64,000 nucleotides of DNA, taken from positions 62,001 to 126,000 of the forward strand of contig NZ_JBKBHC010000001.1 of assembly GCF_046297895.1 (NCBI RefSeq). Reading direction: 5' to 3'. This DNA comes from Ferrovibrio sp046297895. Its GTDB lineage: Bacteria > Pseudomonadota > Alphaproteobacteria > Ferrovibrionales > Ferrovibrionaceae. The position numbers were made by a program, and so were the translations under genes. This document shows, piece after piece, positions 17,619 through 26,450 of the stretch (position 1 is its first letter; each line of letters starts with the position of its first letter). The notes under the pieces are model-generated. The model did not search any database and was not told where the DNA came from. It was given only the letters and a program-made list of their open reading frames with translations.

Positions 17619-17915
17619 ATGTCGGATGTCACCGCCATCATCCCCTCCCTGCCCGCCGAGCGCGGCACCGTGACGCTGCAAACCGGCGGTCAGCCGAAAT
17701 CGCGCGCGGAAATCATGAGCGCCGGACAGTTGCCCGGCGCCGAGGTCATGCTGCAGAAGCTGCTGGAGGTGCGCGGCGAGATCGGCGGTCCGGACAAGGC
17801 CAAGGCCGAGCGCGAGGCGCCGGTGCGCCAGTTCCATGGCGCGCCGATCACCTATGACGGCTTTGGCAAGACCCAGCGGCGCCCACCCGCCGAATCGATC
17901 AACCTGGTCGTCTGA
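17619..17915 (+). CDS. Small hypothetical protein
   Basis: 98 residues from ATG 17619 (a GTG at 17589 would add ten). Not recognised. The protein is hydrophilic with no membrane segment or signal peptide: N-terminal MSDVTAIIPSLPAERG, a predicted helical middle (AEVMLQKLLEVRGEIGG), then a Gly/Pro-containing tail ending in ESINLVV. Codon use has the high GC third positions of its neighbours, which supports real coding. The start lies just downstream of the inverted DnaA-like repeat. Confidence 0.6.
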   Translation: MSDVTAIIPSLPAERGTVTLQTGGQPKSRAEIMSAGQLPGAEVMLQKLLEVRGEIGGPDKAKAEREAPVRQFHGAPITYDGFGKTQRRPPAESINLVV

Positions 17916-18001
17916 CCGCCGCGCCTGGCCCCGTGCTTGTAAACCGAGGCGAAAGCCTTTAATCGCGACCATACAGTCCATTCTCCGACCTGCGGCTTTG
18001 C

Positions 18002-18934
18002 ATGCCCGGCCAGCCTGAAATCAGTTTTGTGATCCCGGTCTACAACAAGGCCGACATCCTGCCGCACAGCCTGGCTGCATTGGCGGCCCAGCGGCTGGAA
18101 GTGGCAGCCGAATACATCTTCGTCGACGATGCCTCGCAGGACGGCTCGGCGGATATCCTGCAGGCCGGAGCCGGTGCGCTGCCGATGGCGACTATCCTGC
18201 GCAATGACTCGAATGCCGGCCCCAGTCGGCGCCTGAACCAGGGCGTGGCGCAGGCGCGCGGGCGCTGCCTGTGCCTAATCGACGCCGACGAATTGATTGC
18301 GCCCGACGCGGCGATGACAATGCTGCGTCTGATGCAGCAGCACCAGGCCGACATGGTGCATGGAAAGGTGAAGCATTCCGACCAGGCGGCGACCGACCTG
18401 CAGCCGCCTGCCATCGGTGCCGCGCCGGCCTTTGCGGTGAGCGACCGGCCGCTGGCCACCATCCTGAACGGCCGCGGCTTCGTGCGCATGGCCTGGCTGG
18501 TCGAGACCACCCTCTTCCGCGCCGCCGGTGGCTGCGACGAGCGCCTGTTCATACAGGACGAAGCGCTACCGCTGCGACTGGCGCTGAAGGCACGCCGTCT
18601 GATCGACCTGCAGGCCAGCGTGACATGGGCGCCACGGGCCGCCTCGCATCTGTCTGCCGACAAGCGCCAGCAGCATCACGATCGCTTCTTCGCCTATTAC
18701 AATCTGCTCCACGATGCCGAGGCCCTGGTTCCGCAGGATCGCCGCCGCATCGCCACGATCTGCGCGTCCATCATCTGGAAGGCCGCGCGCAGAAGCGGTC
18801 TGCAAATCAACGGCGTTGCTGCCCTGGCCGTTTATCTGGCCGGCAAGAGCGGCCTTGATATACCACCACGCCATCTCGATCATGCCGCCGCAGCCTTCCG
18901 CGGGATGCCCGGCATACGCAGGTCCTTGGATTGA
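18002..18934 (+). CDS. Family 2 glycosyltransferase
   Basis: Inverting glycosyltransferase with a GT-A fold, 310 residues. The N-terminus SFVIPVYNKADILPHSL, the nucleotide-binding YIFVDDASQDGSAD near residues 38-51 and the DxD-like LIDADE near residue 93 are typical of GT2. A C-terminal FIQDEALPLRLAL region would hold the acceptor side. It would transfer a sugar onto a lipid-linked or lipopolysaccharide acceptor on the cytoplasmic side. One base separates it from the O-antigen-ligase-like gene, with a heptosyltransferase after that, so the three genes form an envelope polysaccharide operon. Confidence 0.85.
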   Translation: MPGQPEISFVIPVYNKADILPHSLAALAAQRLEVAAEYIFVDDASQDGSADILQAGAGALPMATILRNDSNAGPSRRLNQGVAQARGRCLCLIDADELIAPDAAMTMLRLMQQHQADMVHGKVKHSDQAATDLQPPAIGAAPAFAVSDRPLATILNGRGFVRMAWLVETTLFRAAGGCDERLFIQDEALPLRLALKARRLIDLQASVTWAPRAASHLSADKRQQHHDRFFAYYNLLHDAEALVPQDRRRIATICASIIWKAARRSGLQINGVAALAVYLAGKSGLDIPPRHLDHAAAAFRGMPGIRRSLD

Positions 18935-18935
18935 A

Positions 18936-20234
18936 ATGATAGTGAGCGCCATTATGCTCCCGCCTCGTCTCGCCCCCGGTCATGACTGGACCGCGCGACT
19001 GCGCCAGGCAAACCTCTGGCTGTTTGCCATTCTGCCCGCCATGCTGCTGTTCTGGCGCGGCGGCGCCGAAGTGGTGACCGCGGTGATCGGGATCAGTTAC
19101 CTGGCCGTGGTGACCGTGCGACGGGAATGGCGTGTCGCACTCTATCCGCCGGTGCTGGTCTTGCTGGCACTCTGGCTGGTCCTCAATCTGCTGGTCTCGC
19201 CGCTGGCGATCGACCCCGCCACCTCCTTCAGCCGCAGCCTGCTCTGGCTGCGCTTCGTCGTGCTGTTCGCCGCCATCACCACATGGCTGGTACAGTCGCC
19301 GCGCGATGTGAAACTGATCGTCGCCGCTTGGGGCGCGACAGTGGGCTTTGCCATCCTCGACGGCCTGATCCAGTTGATCCGCGGCGTCTCGCTGACCGGA
19401 CGGCCGATTTCCGGCCTGCGACTGACCGGTCCGCTTGACCGGCCGAATATCGGCATGTTCGTCGCCCGCATCGGTTTTCCGCTGCTGGCTGGCACCGCCC
19501 TGCTGCTCGCGCAGACGCAACATCCCGCGACACGCCGCATTGTCTTTGCCTTTATCGCCGCAGGCCTGGCGCTCGGATTCATCCTGCTGACCGGCGAGCG
19601 AGCCGCATCACTGCTGACATTGATCGCCTTACTCGCCAGCATCGGCCTGATCATCCTGTGTGCGCCGTCGCGTTACCGCTTCTACGGTCTGCTGGTGACC
19701 GGCATCGCCATCGGCGTGATGGTCGGCATCGTGTTCGCCAGCGAACGAATTCTAAGTCGAGTGCACGATACTCTCGAGGTTTTCAGCGATTTCTGGAATT
19801 CCCCCTATGGCCAGCTATTTTCAGCCGGCCTGCATGCCTGGCAGGAATACCCCATCACCGGCGTGGGCATGAAGAATTTCCAGATCGCCTGCCAGATCAT
19901 GATGGGCGACGCGCTGAAAGACGGCTGCCATCCGCATCCGCACAACATCTATATCGAATGGCTGGCGGAAACCGGCATCCTGGGCTTCCTCGGCTTCGTC
20001 ACCTTCCTCGGCTGCCTGGCCGCGTCGTGCCTTGCCCTGCTGAAAGGCAGCATCCCTGACCGCATCATCGGTGCACTGGTCGCCGGCTGCTTCATCCTGT
20101 TGCTGTTCCCGCTGACGGCCAGCCAGAGCTTTTTCAGCAACTGGCCCGCCATCCTGCTGTGGGCATCATTGTCAATGACGGCCGCCATTGCTGGTATCGC
20201 TCATACCCGAGCCGGCGAAACCGGGACTGCCTGA
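18936..20234 (+). CDS. O-antigen ligase family membrane protein (WaaL-like)
   Basis: 432 residues from ATG 18936 (ATG 18954 also possible). About ten to twelve membrane segments. The long periplasmic loop typical of the family contains LHAWQEYPITGVGMKNFQ and HPHPHNIYIEWLAETGILG; the H-x-H-N-x-x-I-x-x-x-x-E-x-G pattern is the Wzy_C/WaaL hallmark. It would join a polysaccharide from undecaprenyl diphosphate to lipid A core, or act in a related polymer transfer. The flanking GT2 and GT9 genes support a lipopolysaccharide role. Confidence 0.85.
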   Translation: MIVSAIMLPPRLAPGHDWTARLRQANLWLFAILPAMLLFWRGGAEVVTAVIGISYLAVVTVRREWRVALYPPVLVLLALWLVLNLLVSPLAIDPATSFSRSLLWLRFVVLFAAITTWLVQSPRDVKLIVAAWGATVGFAILDGLIQLIRGVSLTGRPISGLRLTGPLDRPNIGMFVARIGFPLLAGTALLLAQTQHPATRRIVFAFIAAGLALGFILLTGERAASLLTLIALLASIGLIILCAPSRYRFYGLLVTGIAIGVMVGIVFASERILSRVHDTLEVFSDFWNSPYGQLFSAGLHAWQEYPITGVGMKNFQIACQIMMGDALKDGCHPHPHNIYIEWLAETGILGFLGFVTFLGCLAASCLALLKGSIPDRIIGALVAGCFILLLFPLTASQSFFSNWPAILLWASLSMTAAIAGIAHTRAGETGTA

Positions 20235-20236
20235 CC

Positions 20237-21157
20237 ATGGCTATCCTGGTTATCAAGCATTCCGCGCTGGGAGACATGATCCTGTCCCTGCCGCTGCTGC
20301 GCGCGATCCGCCGGCATCATCCCGGCGAGCATATCGTGCTGCTGACCACGGCGCCCTATGCCGACCTGGTTCGGCGCTCCGGACTGGCCGACGACATCTG
20401 GATCGATACGCGGCCCAAGCTGTGGCATGTCGGCGTCACCTGGCAGTTGATCGGCCGCATCCGCGATGCCGGTTTCACCCGGGTCTACGACCTGCAGGGC
20501 AGCCAGCGCACGAAATGGTATTACCGCCTGCTCCGTCTGGCCGGTGCGCGGCCGGAATGGGTGGGCAATGTGCCGGGCTGCGCCTATCACATTCCCGATC
20601 CCACCGAGCCGATGCACATCACCGAATTGCGGCGGCGCCAACTGGCGCTGGTGGGCATTCCCGACCCGGGCCTGCCCGATCTCGACTTCTTGCAGTCCGA
20701 CATCGCGCACTTCCGCCTGCCGGCCCGTTGCGTACTGCTGGTGCCGGGCGGCGCGCCGCACCGGCCGGCGAAGCGCTGGCCGGCCGAGCGGTTCGCCGCG
20801 CTGGGCAGGCGCCTGCTGGACGAAGGCCTGACGCCCGTGCTCATCGGCCGCGCCGCCGAGCGTGCGGAAATCGACACGATCAAGGCCGGCTGTCCCGCCG
20901 CCATCGACCTGTGCGAGCAGACCTCGATCGCCGACCTGGCCGCGCTGGGCCGCCACGCCGCACTGGCGATCGGCAACGATACCGGGCCGATGCACATCAT
21001 TGCCGCCAGCGGCTGCCCGTCGCTGGTGCTGTATTCCCATGAATCCGACCCGCGCAAGGTATCGCCGCGCGGCGAATGGGTCAGACTGCTGCAGCGGCCG
21101 AGCCTGCAGGATCTGTCGGTCGAGGATGCCCGGGCGGCCCTGCCGCCGTCGCGATAG
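20237..21157 (+). CDS. ADP-heptose:LPS heptosyltransferase-like protein (GT9)
   Basis: 306 residues from ATG 20237, two bases after the previous stop. The N-terminus MAILVIKHSALGDMILSLPL is the glycosyltransferase family 9 pattern and GNDTGPMHIIAASG near residues 252-265 is the family's donor-binding motif. It would add heptose to the LPS inner core in the cytoplasm. It converges with the HPP-family gene, 6 bp from its stop. Confidence 0.88.
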   Translation: MAILVIKHSALGDMILSLPLLRAIRRHHPGEHIVLLTTAPYADLVRRSGLADDIWIDTRPKLWHVGVTWQLIGRIRDAGFTRVYDLQGSQRTKWYYRLLRLAGARPEWVGNVPGCAYHIPDPTEPMHITELRRRQLALVGIPDPGLPDLDFLQSDIAHFRLPARCVLLVPGGAPHRPAKRWPAERFAALGRRLLDEGLTPVLIGRAAERAEIDTIKAGCPAAIDLCEQTSIADLAALGRHAALAIGNDTGPMHIIAASGCPSLVLYSHESDPRKVSPRGEWVRLLQRPSLQDLSVEDARAALPPSR

Positions 21158-21163
21158 CGCCGC

Positions 21164-21628
21164 TCAGATCCAGCGCAGGGGCCAGCGCGGGCCCGGGCGC
21201 AGGCGGCTCCAGAGGAATACCGCCGCCAGCATGATCAGCAGCGCCGGCAGCAGCGGATAGGCCAGAAACAGCCAGCCGCTTTTGAGATTCAGCACGATCA
21301 GCGGATTGGCGCCGGCCGGCGGGTGCATGATGTTGAACAGCCGCATGACCACGGCGATCAGCGCGACCCCGGCCCCCATGGTCCAGATGTTGCTGCCGAG
21401 GGCCTGCAGCAGGGCGATGCCGATGGCCGCACCCAACAGATGCGACACCAGCACAGCCGCCGGCCGGGCCCCCTCATGGGTGGGAAAGCAGAACAGCAGG
21501 ATCGCGGTGCTGCCCAGCGAGGTGAGCGCCAGCCCATGTTCGGCATCGATCAGCCACAAGACCGCCGCCAGGCACGGCACAATCCCCACGGCCGCCCAGG
21601 CCATTTCCACAAACGCCGCACGCGTCAT
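21164..21628 (-). CDS. HPP family integral membrane protein
   Basis: 154 residues with four predicted membrane helices. The family name motif appears in LFNIMHPPAGANPLIVL, and THEGARP before it is also conserved. HPP proteins of cyanobacteria and chloroplasts have been linked to nitrite transport; in proteobacteria the role is open. The ATG at 21628 overlaps the stop of the lipoprotein hydrolase (ATGA), so it is the last member of a four-gene coupled unit. Confidence 0.82.
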   Translation of the reverse strand: MTRAAFVEMAWAAVGIVPCLAAVLWLIDAEHGLALTSLGSTAILLFCFPTHEGARPAAVLVSHLLGAAIGIALLQALGSNIWTMGAGVALIAVVMRLFNIMHPPAGANPLIVLNLKSGWLFLAYPLLPALLIMLAAVFLWSRLRPGPRWPLRWI

Positions 21629-22653
21629 TCGCCAGCCCCCGCTTGGCCGTCCCCCGGCCTGAATAACGGCAATGCCCGACGTTCCTCTCCCGACGGCAGG
21701 ACCGCGGCCGGATCGGCGATCCATGCCGCCGTGTCGCGCCAGACCGTTTCAGCCTGCAGGTCTCGCAACAGCATATGCCAACCGTTGCGATACACAAGAA
21801 TACGCATGTCGATATCCGGCCGGGATTTCAGGCGCTCGACGAAACGTTCGACCGGTGGCCTGGGGATGATCTCGTCCCTCAGACCGTACATCAGAAGCAC
21901 GGGCAGCTTTTCCGGCCGGGCCGCGGCCGCCGCGTCCATCAGGTTAACCAGGCCGTGAATGGCGTCGACGCGGGTTGCCTTGATGAACAGCGGATCGCGC
22001 GACAGGCGGCGCAGCATCTCGATGTTGTCGGAGGCCTGCACCTTCAGGCCGCGGCCGGTGAAGGTCTTCCAGGGAATGGTATAACTGGTCGTCCATAACG
22101 CCACGCGATACAGCAGCGGCATGCTCTCGCGCCCCCACACCGCCGGCGCCACCAGAATGGCGCCATCGGGCCGCGCGGCGACGCGCTCCAGCGCATGCAG
22201 CACGACCGCGCCGCCCATGCTCTCGCCCAGCCAGTAGAGCGGAAGCCCGGGATGACGCTGGCGCAGCAGCGCGCTCAGTTCCGCGAGGTCCTCGGCCAGC
22301 CGATCCTCGCCCGGCCACAGGCCGCGATAGGGCGCATTGCCGAAGCCGCGCTGGTCCGGCGCATAGATGGCTATGCCCCGCGCCGCCCACCATTCCGCTG
22401 CCTCGGTGAAGGCATTGCTGTAATCGTTGAAGCCGTGCAGCGCCAGCACGACGGCCTTCGGCTGCGGCGGCAGCCATGCCCGCAACGGCAAGGCACGGCC
22501 ATCGCCGGCCTGCCAGCCCGTCGCATCGTCCGTCAGCCGGGGCGATGCCACAGTATCCCCAGCTGGCTGCAGCCGTGGCGCACAGGCAGCCAGAAACAGC
22601 AGCAGCAGGACATGCGGGGCCGCACGCATCGGGTGCAACCGGCGGCCCGGCAT
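21625..22653 (-). CDS. Lipoprotein alpha/beta hydrolase (monoacylglycerol lipase-like)
   Basis: Serine hydrolase of 342 residues. The start at 22653 overlaps the kinase stop as TGATG; an ATG at 22629 is an alternative that gives an even better signal peptide. The lipobox LAAC at the end of a hydrophobic stretch (VLLLLFLAAC) predicts a lipid-anchored envelope protein. The hydrolase core shows LALHGFNDYSNAF, APDQRGFG, the nucleophile elbow WLGESMGG (GxSxG), MYGLRDEIIP for the acid and NGWHMLL for the His. This Hydrolase_4 family includes lysophospholipases. Its place after a sensor kinase hints at envelope lipid turnover; the substrate is not evident. Confidence 0.85.
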   Translation of the reverse strand: MPGRRLHPMRAAPHVLLLLFLAACAPRLQPAGDTVASPRLTDDATGWQAGDGRALPLRAWLPPQPKAVVLALHGFNDYSNAFTEAAEWWAARGIAIYAPDQRGFGNAPYRGLWPGEDRLAEDLAELSALLRQRHPGLPLYWLGESMGGAVVLHALERVAARPDGAILVAPAVWGRESMPLLYRVALWTTSYTIPWKTFTGRGLKVQASDNIEMLRRLSRDPLFIKATRVDAIHGLVNLMDAAAAARPEKLPVLLMYGLRDEIIPRPPVERFVERLKSRPDIDMRILVYRNGWHMLLRDLQAETVWRDTAAWIADPAAVLPSGEERRALPLFRPGDGQAGAGE

Positions 22654-24095
22654 CACGCGGTACTGTCGGCAGCGCCGACGCGTTCCGCCGGAAAGACCAG
22701 GGTTGCCGTGGTGCCGCTGCTTTTCCGGCTGGCGAGATGGATGCGGCCGCCATGCAGTTCGACCAGCCGCTTGGTGATCGGCAGGCCGAGACCGCTGCCG
22801 CCGGCCTCGCGTGCCCGCATGGAATCGCCCTGCGAAAACGGTTCGAACACCTTCTGTAGCTGACGATCGCTCATGCCGATGCCGCTGTCGCGCACGCGGA
22901 CCGCCATGTCGCCTTCGCCCAGCAGGGCCGCGGCGATCTCCACCCGGCCGCCCTCGGGCGTGAACTTGATGGCATTGCTGAGCAGGTTCAGCAGCATCTG
23001 CCGCACCAGCCGCTCGTCGGCCTGCAGGGGCGGCAGGATTGCCGGCAGGGCACGATCGAGCGCCACGCCCTTGCCCTGGGCGGTTACGGTCACCATGTCG
23101 AGCGCGTGGTCGATCGCCTGGCGGATATCGAACTGGCTCTCCGCCAGTTCCAGGCGGCCGGCCTCGATGCGCGACATGTCGAGCACGTCGTTGATCAGCG
23201 CCAGCAGATGCTGGCCGCTTTTCATGATGCCGTTGAGATAATCCTCGTAGCGCGCATTCCCCACCGGGCCGAAAATGCCCTGCCGCATGATGTCGGTGAA
23301 GCCAAGGATGGCATTCAGCGGGGTGCGCAGTTCGTGGCTCATGGTGGCCAGGAAGTTGGATTTCGTGCGGCTGGCCTCTTCCGCCTGGCGGCGCGCATTC
23401 TCGAGATCGGCCGTCATGGCGCGCATCTCGGCATGGGCCGCCTCGCTGGCACGAAGCTGCCGCATCAGCGCATAACCGAATCCGATCACCAGCAGCCATG
23501 TGGCAACGCCGGCGGCGATCATCACGTTATACAGCCGCCCCAGCCTTTCGCGCGCATCATCCACCCGCCTGATGCCTATGGCATTCACGCCGGCGGCGAA
23601 GGCACTAAAATCCGCGTCGAGCTCACGCATCGCAACCGCCACCGCATCGCCGGCGGCATGGCTGCCAGCAAAAAGCTCGGCCAGCCGGCCTTCCCAGCCA
23701 CGCACGATGGGATCGATCCGCGTCAACAATATGCTCAGATCGGGATCGGCCATGTAGGTGGCCGAGGCGCGCCCGGTCTGCAGCAGGTCGAGCCGGCTGC
23801 GCAGGATATCGTAACGCCGGCGCACTTCTTCTACGCCCGCCCCACTCGTGCCGTTCAGGTATTCCAGCAAGGCGGCACGGAACGCCTGATGCTCGTTGCG
23901 GAACTGGGCGCCTTCCCAGACGATGTTCTGGAAGGAGAAGCGGTTGTATTCGCGCTGCTGCACATAGAAATAGGCCGCCAACACAAGGGACAGGCCGACG
24001 ACCGTGGCCACCAGCACCAACACGAAGCGACGGCCGGCACCCGCCAGCGCCTCCGGCCGGTTTTGAATCTGGTACGGCAGAAAGCGGCGCGGCAT
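22653..24095 (-). CDS. Membrane-bound sensor histidine kinase
   Basis: 480 residues from ATG 24095 (TGATG overlap with the upstream stop; a GTG lies one codon earlier). First membrane segment about residues 24-45, a roughly 145-residue periplasmic helical domain, second segment about 191-211, then a short coiled linker. The phospho-acceptor is H254 in FLATMSHELRTPLNAILGF, followed by N box LLNLLSNAIKFTPEGG, G1 VRDSGIGMS and G2 GGSGLGLPITKRLVELHGG. There is no receiver domain and no response-regulator gene next to it, so its partner is elsewhere. Overlap with the periplasmic oxidoreductase-fold gene suggests that protein delivers its signal. Confidence 0.9.
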   Translation of the reverse strand: MPRRFLPYQIQNRPEALAGAGRRFVLVLVATVVGLSLVLAAYFYVQQREYNRFSFQNIVWEGAQFRNEHQAFRAALLEYLNGTSGAGVEEVRRRYDILRSRLDLLQTGRASATYMADPDLSILLTRIDPIVRGWEGRLAELFAGSHAAGDAVAVAMRELDADFSAFAAGVNAIGIRRVDDARERLGRLYNVMIAAGVATWLLVIGFGYALMRQLRASEAAHAEMRAMTADLENARRQAEEASRTKSNFLATMSHELRTPLNAILGFTDIMRQGIFGPVGNARYEDYLNGIMKSGQHLLALINDVLDMSRIEAGRLELAESQFDIRQAIDHALDMVTVTAQGKGVALDRALPAILPPLQADERLVRQMLLNLLSNAIKFTPEGGRVEIAAALLGEGDMAVRVRDSGIGMSDRQLQKVFEPFSQGDSMRAREAGGSGLGLPITKRLVELHGGRIHLASRKSSGTTATLVFPAERVGAADSTA

Positions 24096-24601
24096 CACCG
24101 CACCTCGAGCCGGCGCAACTGCCAGACGGATCGTGCGTAGATTCCGTCGGCCTTGAGCGCACGGTCGCTGTCATAGGGATAGATAATGAAAAGCGGCCCC
24201 ATATCGCGCAGCGTGAGATCGCGGCCATCGGCGCGCAAGGCAAGGATCACGTCGTAGCGTTCGGCATCCTGCAGCGGAAGGCGCGCGGTGTAATCGTTAT
24301 GCGCAACGGCCAGCAGGCTGCCGCCGCGCGCCTGCACGGTGGAAAGCAGCGCGCGCAGCAGCACGCCTTCGAAGCGCATCACCTTGGGGTGCCAGGGGGT
24401 GGAGGTCACCACCTCGGTCAGGCCGATCCGTTCCAGCATGGCGCGGTCGAAGCGGGCCTCGCCGCCGGCGGCATTGCTGCGACCGATCTGGCCGGTGATG
24501 GTGAGCAGCACCTCGCCCTGCGGCGGCGGCAGGGGTTCGGCCGCCCGGCCCGACACGGCTGCCAGCAGAATCAGGGCGAAGGCCAGCAGGCCGCGCCTCA
24601 T
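24095..24601 (-). CDS. Small periplasmic protein of the molybdopterin oxidoreductase (SUOX/YedY) fold
   Basis: 168 residues from ATG 24601, with a signal peptide (MRRGLLAFALILLAAVSG, RAAEP). ATGs at 24658 and 24661 would lengthen it. The body has the family order: LTITGQIG near the N-terminus, TSTPWHPKVMRFEGVLLRAL in the middle and LFIIYPYD near the C-terminus, as in small proteins annotated molybdopterin-dependent oxidoreductases. The position where sulfite-oxidase-fold enzymes carry the molybdenum-ligating Cys appears to be Ser or Thr, so catalysis is doubtful. It opens a four-gene unit with a histidine kinase and could be its periplasmic sensor. Confidence 0.72.
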   Translation of the reverse strand: MRRGLLAFALILLAAVSGRAAEPLPPPQGEVLLTITGQIGRSNAAGGEARFDRAMLERIGLTEVVTSTPWHPKVMRFEGVLLRALLSTVQARGGSLLAVAHNDYTARLPLQDAERYDVILALRADGRDLTLRDMGPLFIIYPYDSDRALKADGIYARSVWQLRRLEVR

Positions 24602-24718
24602 CCCGTTCAACCTGACCCGCTCACGCCCCGTCGCGGCAGAGACATTCTGTCTACGCATCATGGGGTGGGAGTGGCATCGCCTGCGCAAAAAAGCAAGCGG
24701 ACAGTGGCTTGCGGCGTC

Positions 24719-25492
24719 TCAAAGGGTGCGGGTCAGGCCACCATCAACATCGAGAATCGCGCCCTGCAGGTAGCCGGAAAGCGGAGAGGCGAGAAAAGCG
24801 ACCGCCCGAGCAATTTCTACGGGTTCGCCGAATCGTGCCACACCCATCGCCTTGGGCATCTGCCGGGCCGCCTCGGCCTCGCTCACACCCTTCTCCTGCG
24901 CGAAGCTGCGGATGCGCACCTGCAGACGCTCGGTGGCGATGGTGCCGGGATTGATCGCGTTCACGCGCACGCCGTCGGTCACGCCTCGATCCGCCAGGAC
25001 CTTGGTGAGATTGAGGCAGGCGGCATTCACCGAGCCGCCGATGGCGAATTCGGCCGCGCCGGTGCGACCGCCGACGCCGACGATATTCACGATGGCGCCC
25101 TGGCGCTGCATCAGATGCGGCCAGGCCGCGCGACTGAGGCGCATGGCGCCGAAAAACTTCATGGCGTAACCGTCGGCCCAGTCCTCGTCGCTCAATGTCA
25201 GGAAATCGCCGCGCTTGGTGGCGCCGGCATTGTTCACCACCAGGTCGATGCCGCCGAAATGCTCTGCCGCCGCGGCAACCACCCGGGCGGGCACGGCGGG
25301 ATCGCGCAGGTCGACCGCCTGCACCAGGCATTCGGTCTTCAGGCTGCCGGCAAGCTGCTTGAGCTGGTCTGCCGAACGCGCCGCCAGCACCAGCTTCATG
25401 CCCTCGGCGGCAAGCAGTTCGGCGATGGCCCGGCCGATGCCGCGACTGGCTCCGGTGACGATGGCAACCTTGCCGGCTAACTGAAGGTCCAT
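24719..25492 (-). CDS. SDR-family protein lacking the usual Tyr-Lys catalytic pair
   Basis: 257 residues from ATG 25492; the longer open frame upstream is antisense to the next gene. The cofactor motif TGASRGIG is at residues 13-20 and VVNNAGATK is present. Where classical SDRs have YxxxK the sequence reads FAIGGSVNAACLNLTK, so the Tyr is Ile and the Lys is Val in my alignment. Such a GGS/GGA-NAA subgroup exists in proteobacteria and is presumed to be active by another route or to be binding only. It is divergent from a second SDR, 79 bp away. Confidence 0.82.
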   Translation of the reverse strand: MDLQLAGKVAIVTGASRGIGRAIAELLAAEGMKLVLAARSADQLKQLAGSLKTECLVQAVDLRDPAVPARVVAAAAEHFGGIDLVVNNAGATKRGDFLTLSDEDWADGYAMKFFGAMRLSRAAWPHLMQRQGAIVNIVGVGGRTGAAEFAIGGSVNAACLNLTKVLADRGVTDGVRVNAINPGTIATERLQVRIRSFAQEKGVSEAEAARQMPKAMGVARFGEPVEIARAVAFLASPLSGYLQGAILDVDGGLTRTL

Positions 25493-25571
25493 GATTTGAG
25501 CGTCCTCTCCCGATGGCGTGATTCCGACCCTTTGGCTAATCTGAACGGCAACGACAAGCAAGGGAGGCGAC

Positions 25572-26450
25572 ATGTTCCGCAACGACCTGTTCCAGGGCAA
25601 GCGTATTCTGATCACCGGCGGCGGCACCGGCCTGGGCAAGGCCATGGCCCGCCGCCTGATGGAACTGGGCGCCGAACTGCATATCTGCGGCCGGCGCGAG
25701 GGCGTGCTGCAGGAAGCCGCACAGGAACTGGCGGCAGCCACCGGCGGCAAAATCTTCTGCCATCCCTGCGACATCCGCGTGGCCCAGGCGGTGGACGAGA
25801 TGGTGCAGGCGATCTGGCAGCAGCATGGCCCGCTGGATGGCCTGGTGAACAATGCCGCCGGCAATTTCATCGCCCGCAGCGAGGATCTGAGCCCGCGCGG
25901 CTTCGATGCCATCGCCAATATCGTGCTGCATGGCAGCTTCTATGTGACGCAGGCCGTGGGCAAACGCTGGATCGCCGAGAAGCGCGGCGGCAGCATCGTT
26001 TCCATCGTCACCACCTGGGTCTGGACCGGCTCGGCTTTCGTGGTGCCGTCGGCCATGTCGAAGGCCGGCATCGCCGCGATGACACAATCGCTGGCCGTGG
26101 AATGGGGACCGAAGGGCATCCGGCTCAACGCCATCGCGCCCGGCCCCTTCCCCACCGAAGGCATGACCAAGCGCCTGGCGCCCACGGAAAAGCTGGAGAA
26201 GCAGATGATCGGCGCCATTCCGATGCGGCGCGTGGGCAGGATGTCGGAGTTGGCCAACCTGGCCGCCTTCCTGCTCAGCGACGAGGTGGGTTATGTCAGC
26301 GGCGAGGTGATCGCCATCGATGGCGCGCAATGGCTCAACACCGCCGGCGGTTTCGGCGGCCTGACCGAATTGAACGATGCCGAATGGCAGGAAATCCGCG
26401 ACAACATCGCAGCCACCAATGCGAAGGACAAGGCGCAAAGAACCGTCTAG
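25572..26450 (+). CDS. 2,4-dienoyl-CoA reductase-like SDR oxidoreductase
   Basis: 292 residues with AGGGAGG as ribosome site. The N-terminal LITGGGTGLGKAMARR binds NADPH; NNAAGNFIARSEDLSPRGF and FVVPSAMSKAGIAAMTQSLA match mitochondrial-type 2,4-dienoyl-CoA reductases (DECR), which use this altered active site rather than YxxxK. The C-terminal IDGAQWLNTAGGF is typical. It would reduce conjugated dienoyl-CoA during breakdown of unsaturated fatty acids. Gene context (SDR, hotdog dehydratase nearby) fits acyl-CoA metabolism. Confidence 0.82.
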   Translation: MFRNDLFQGKRILITGGGTGLGKAMARRLMELGAELHICGRREGVLQEAAQELAAATGGKIFCHPCDIRVAQAVDEMVQAIWQQHGPLDGLVNNAAGNFIARSEDLSPRGFDAIANIVLHGSFYVTQAVGKRWIAEKRGGSIVSIVTTWVWTGSAFVVPSAMSKAGIAAMTQSLAVEWGPKGIRLNAIAPGPFPTEGMTKRLAPTEKLEKQMIGAIPMRRVGRMSELANLAAFLLSDEVGYVSGEVIAIDGAQWLNTAGGFGGLTELNDAEWQEIRDNIAATNAKDKAQRTV

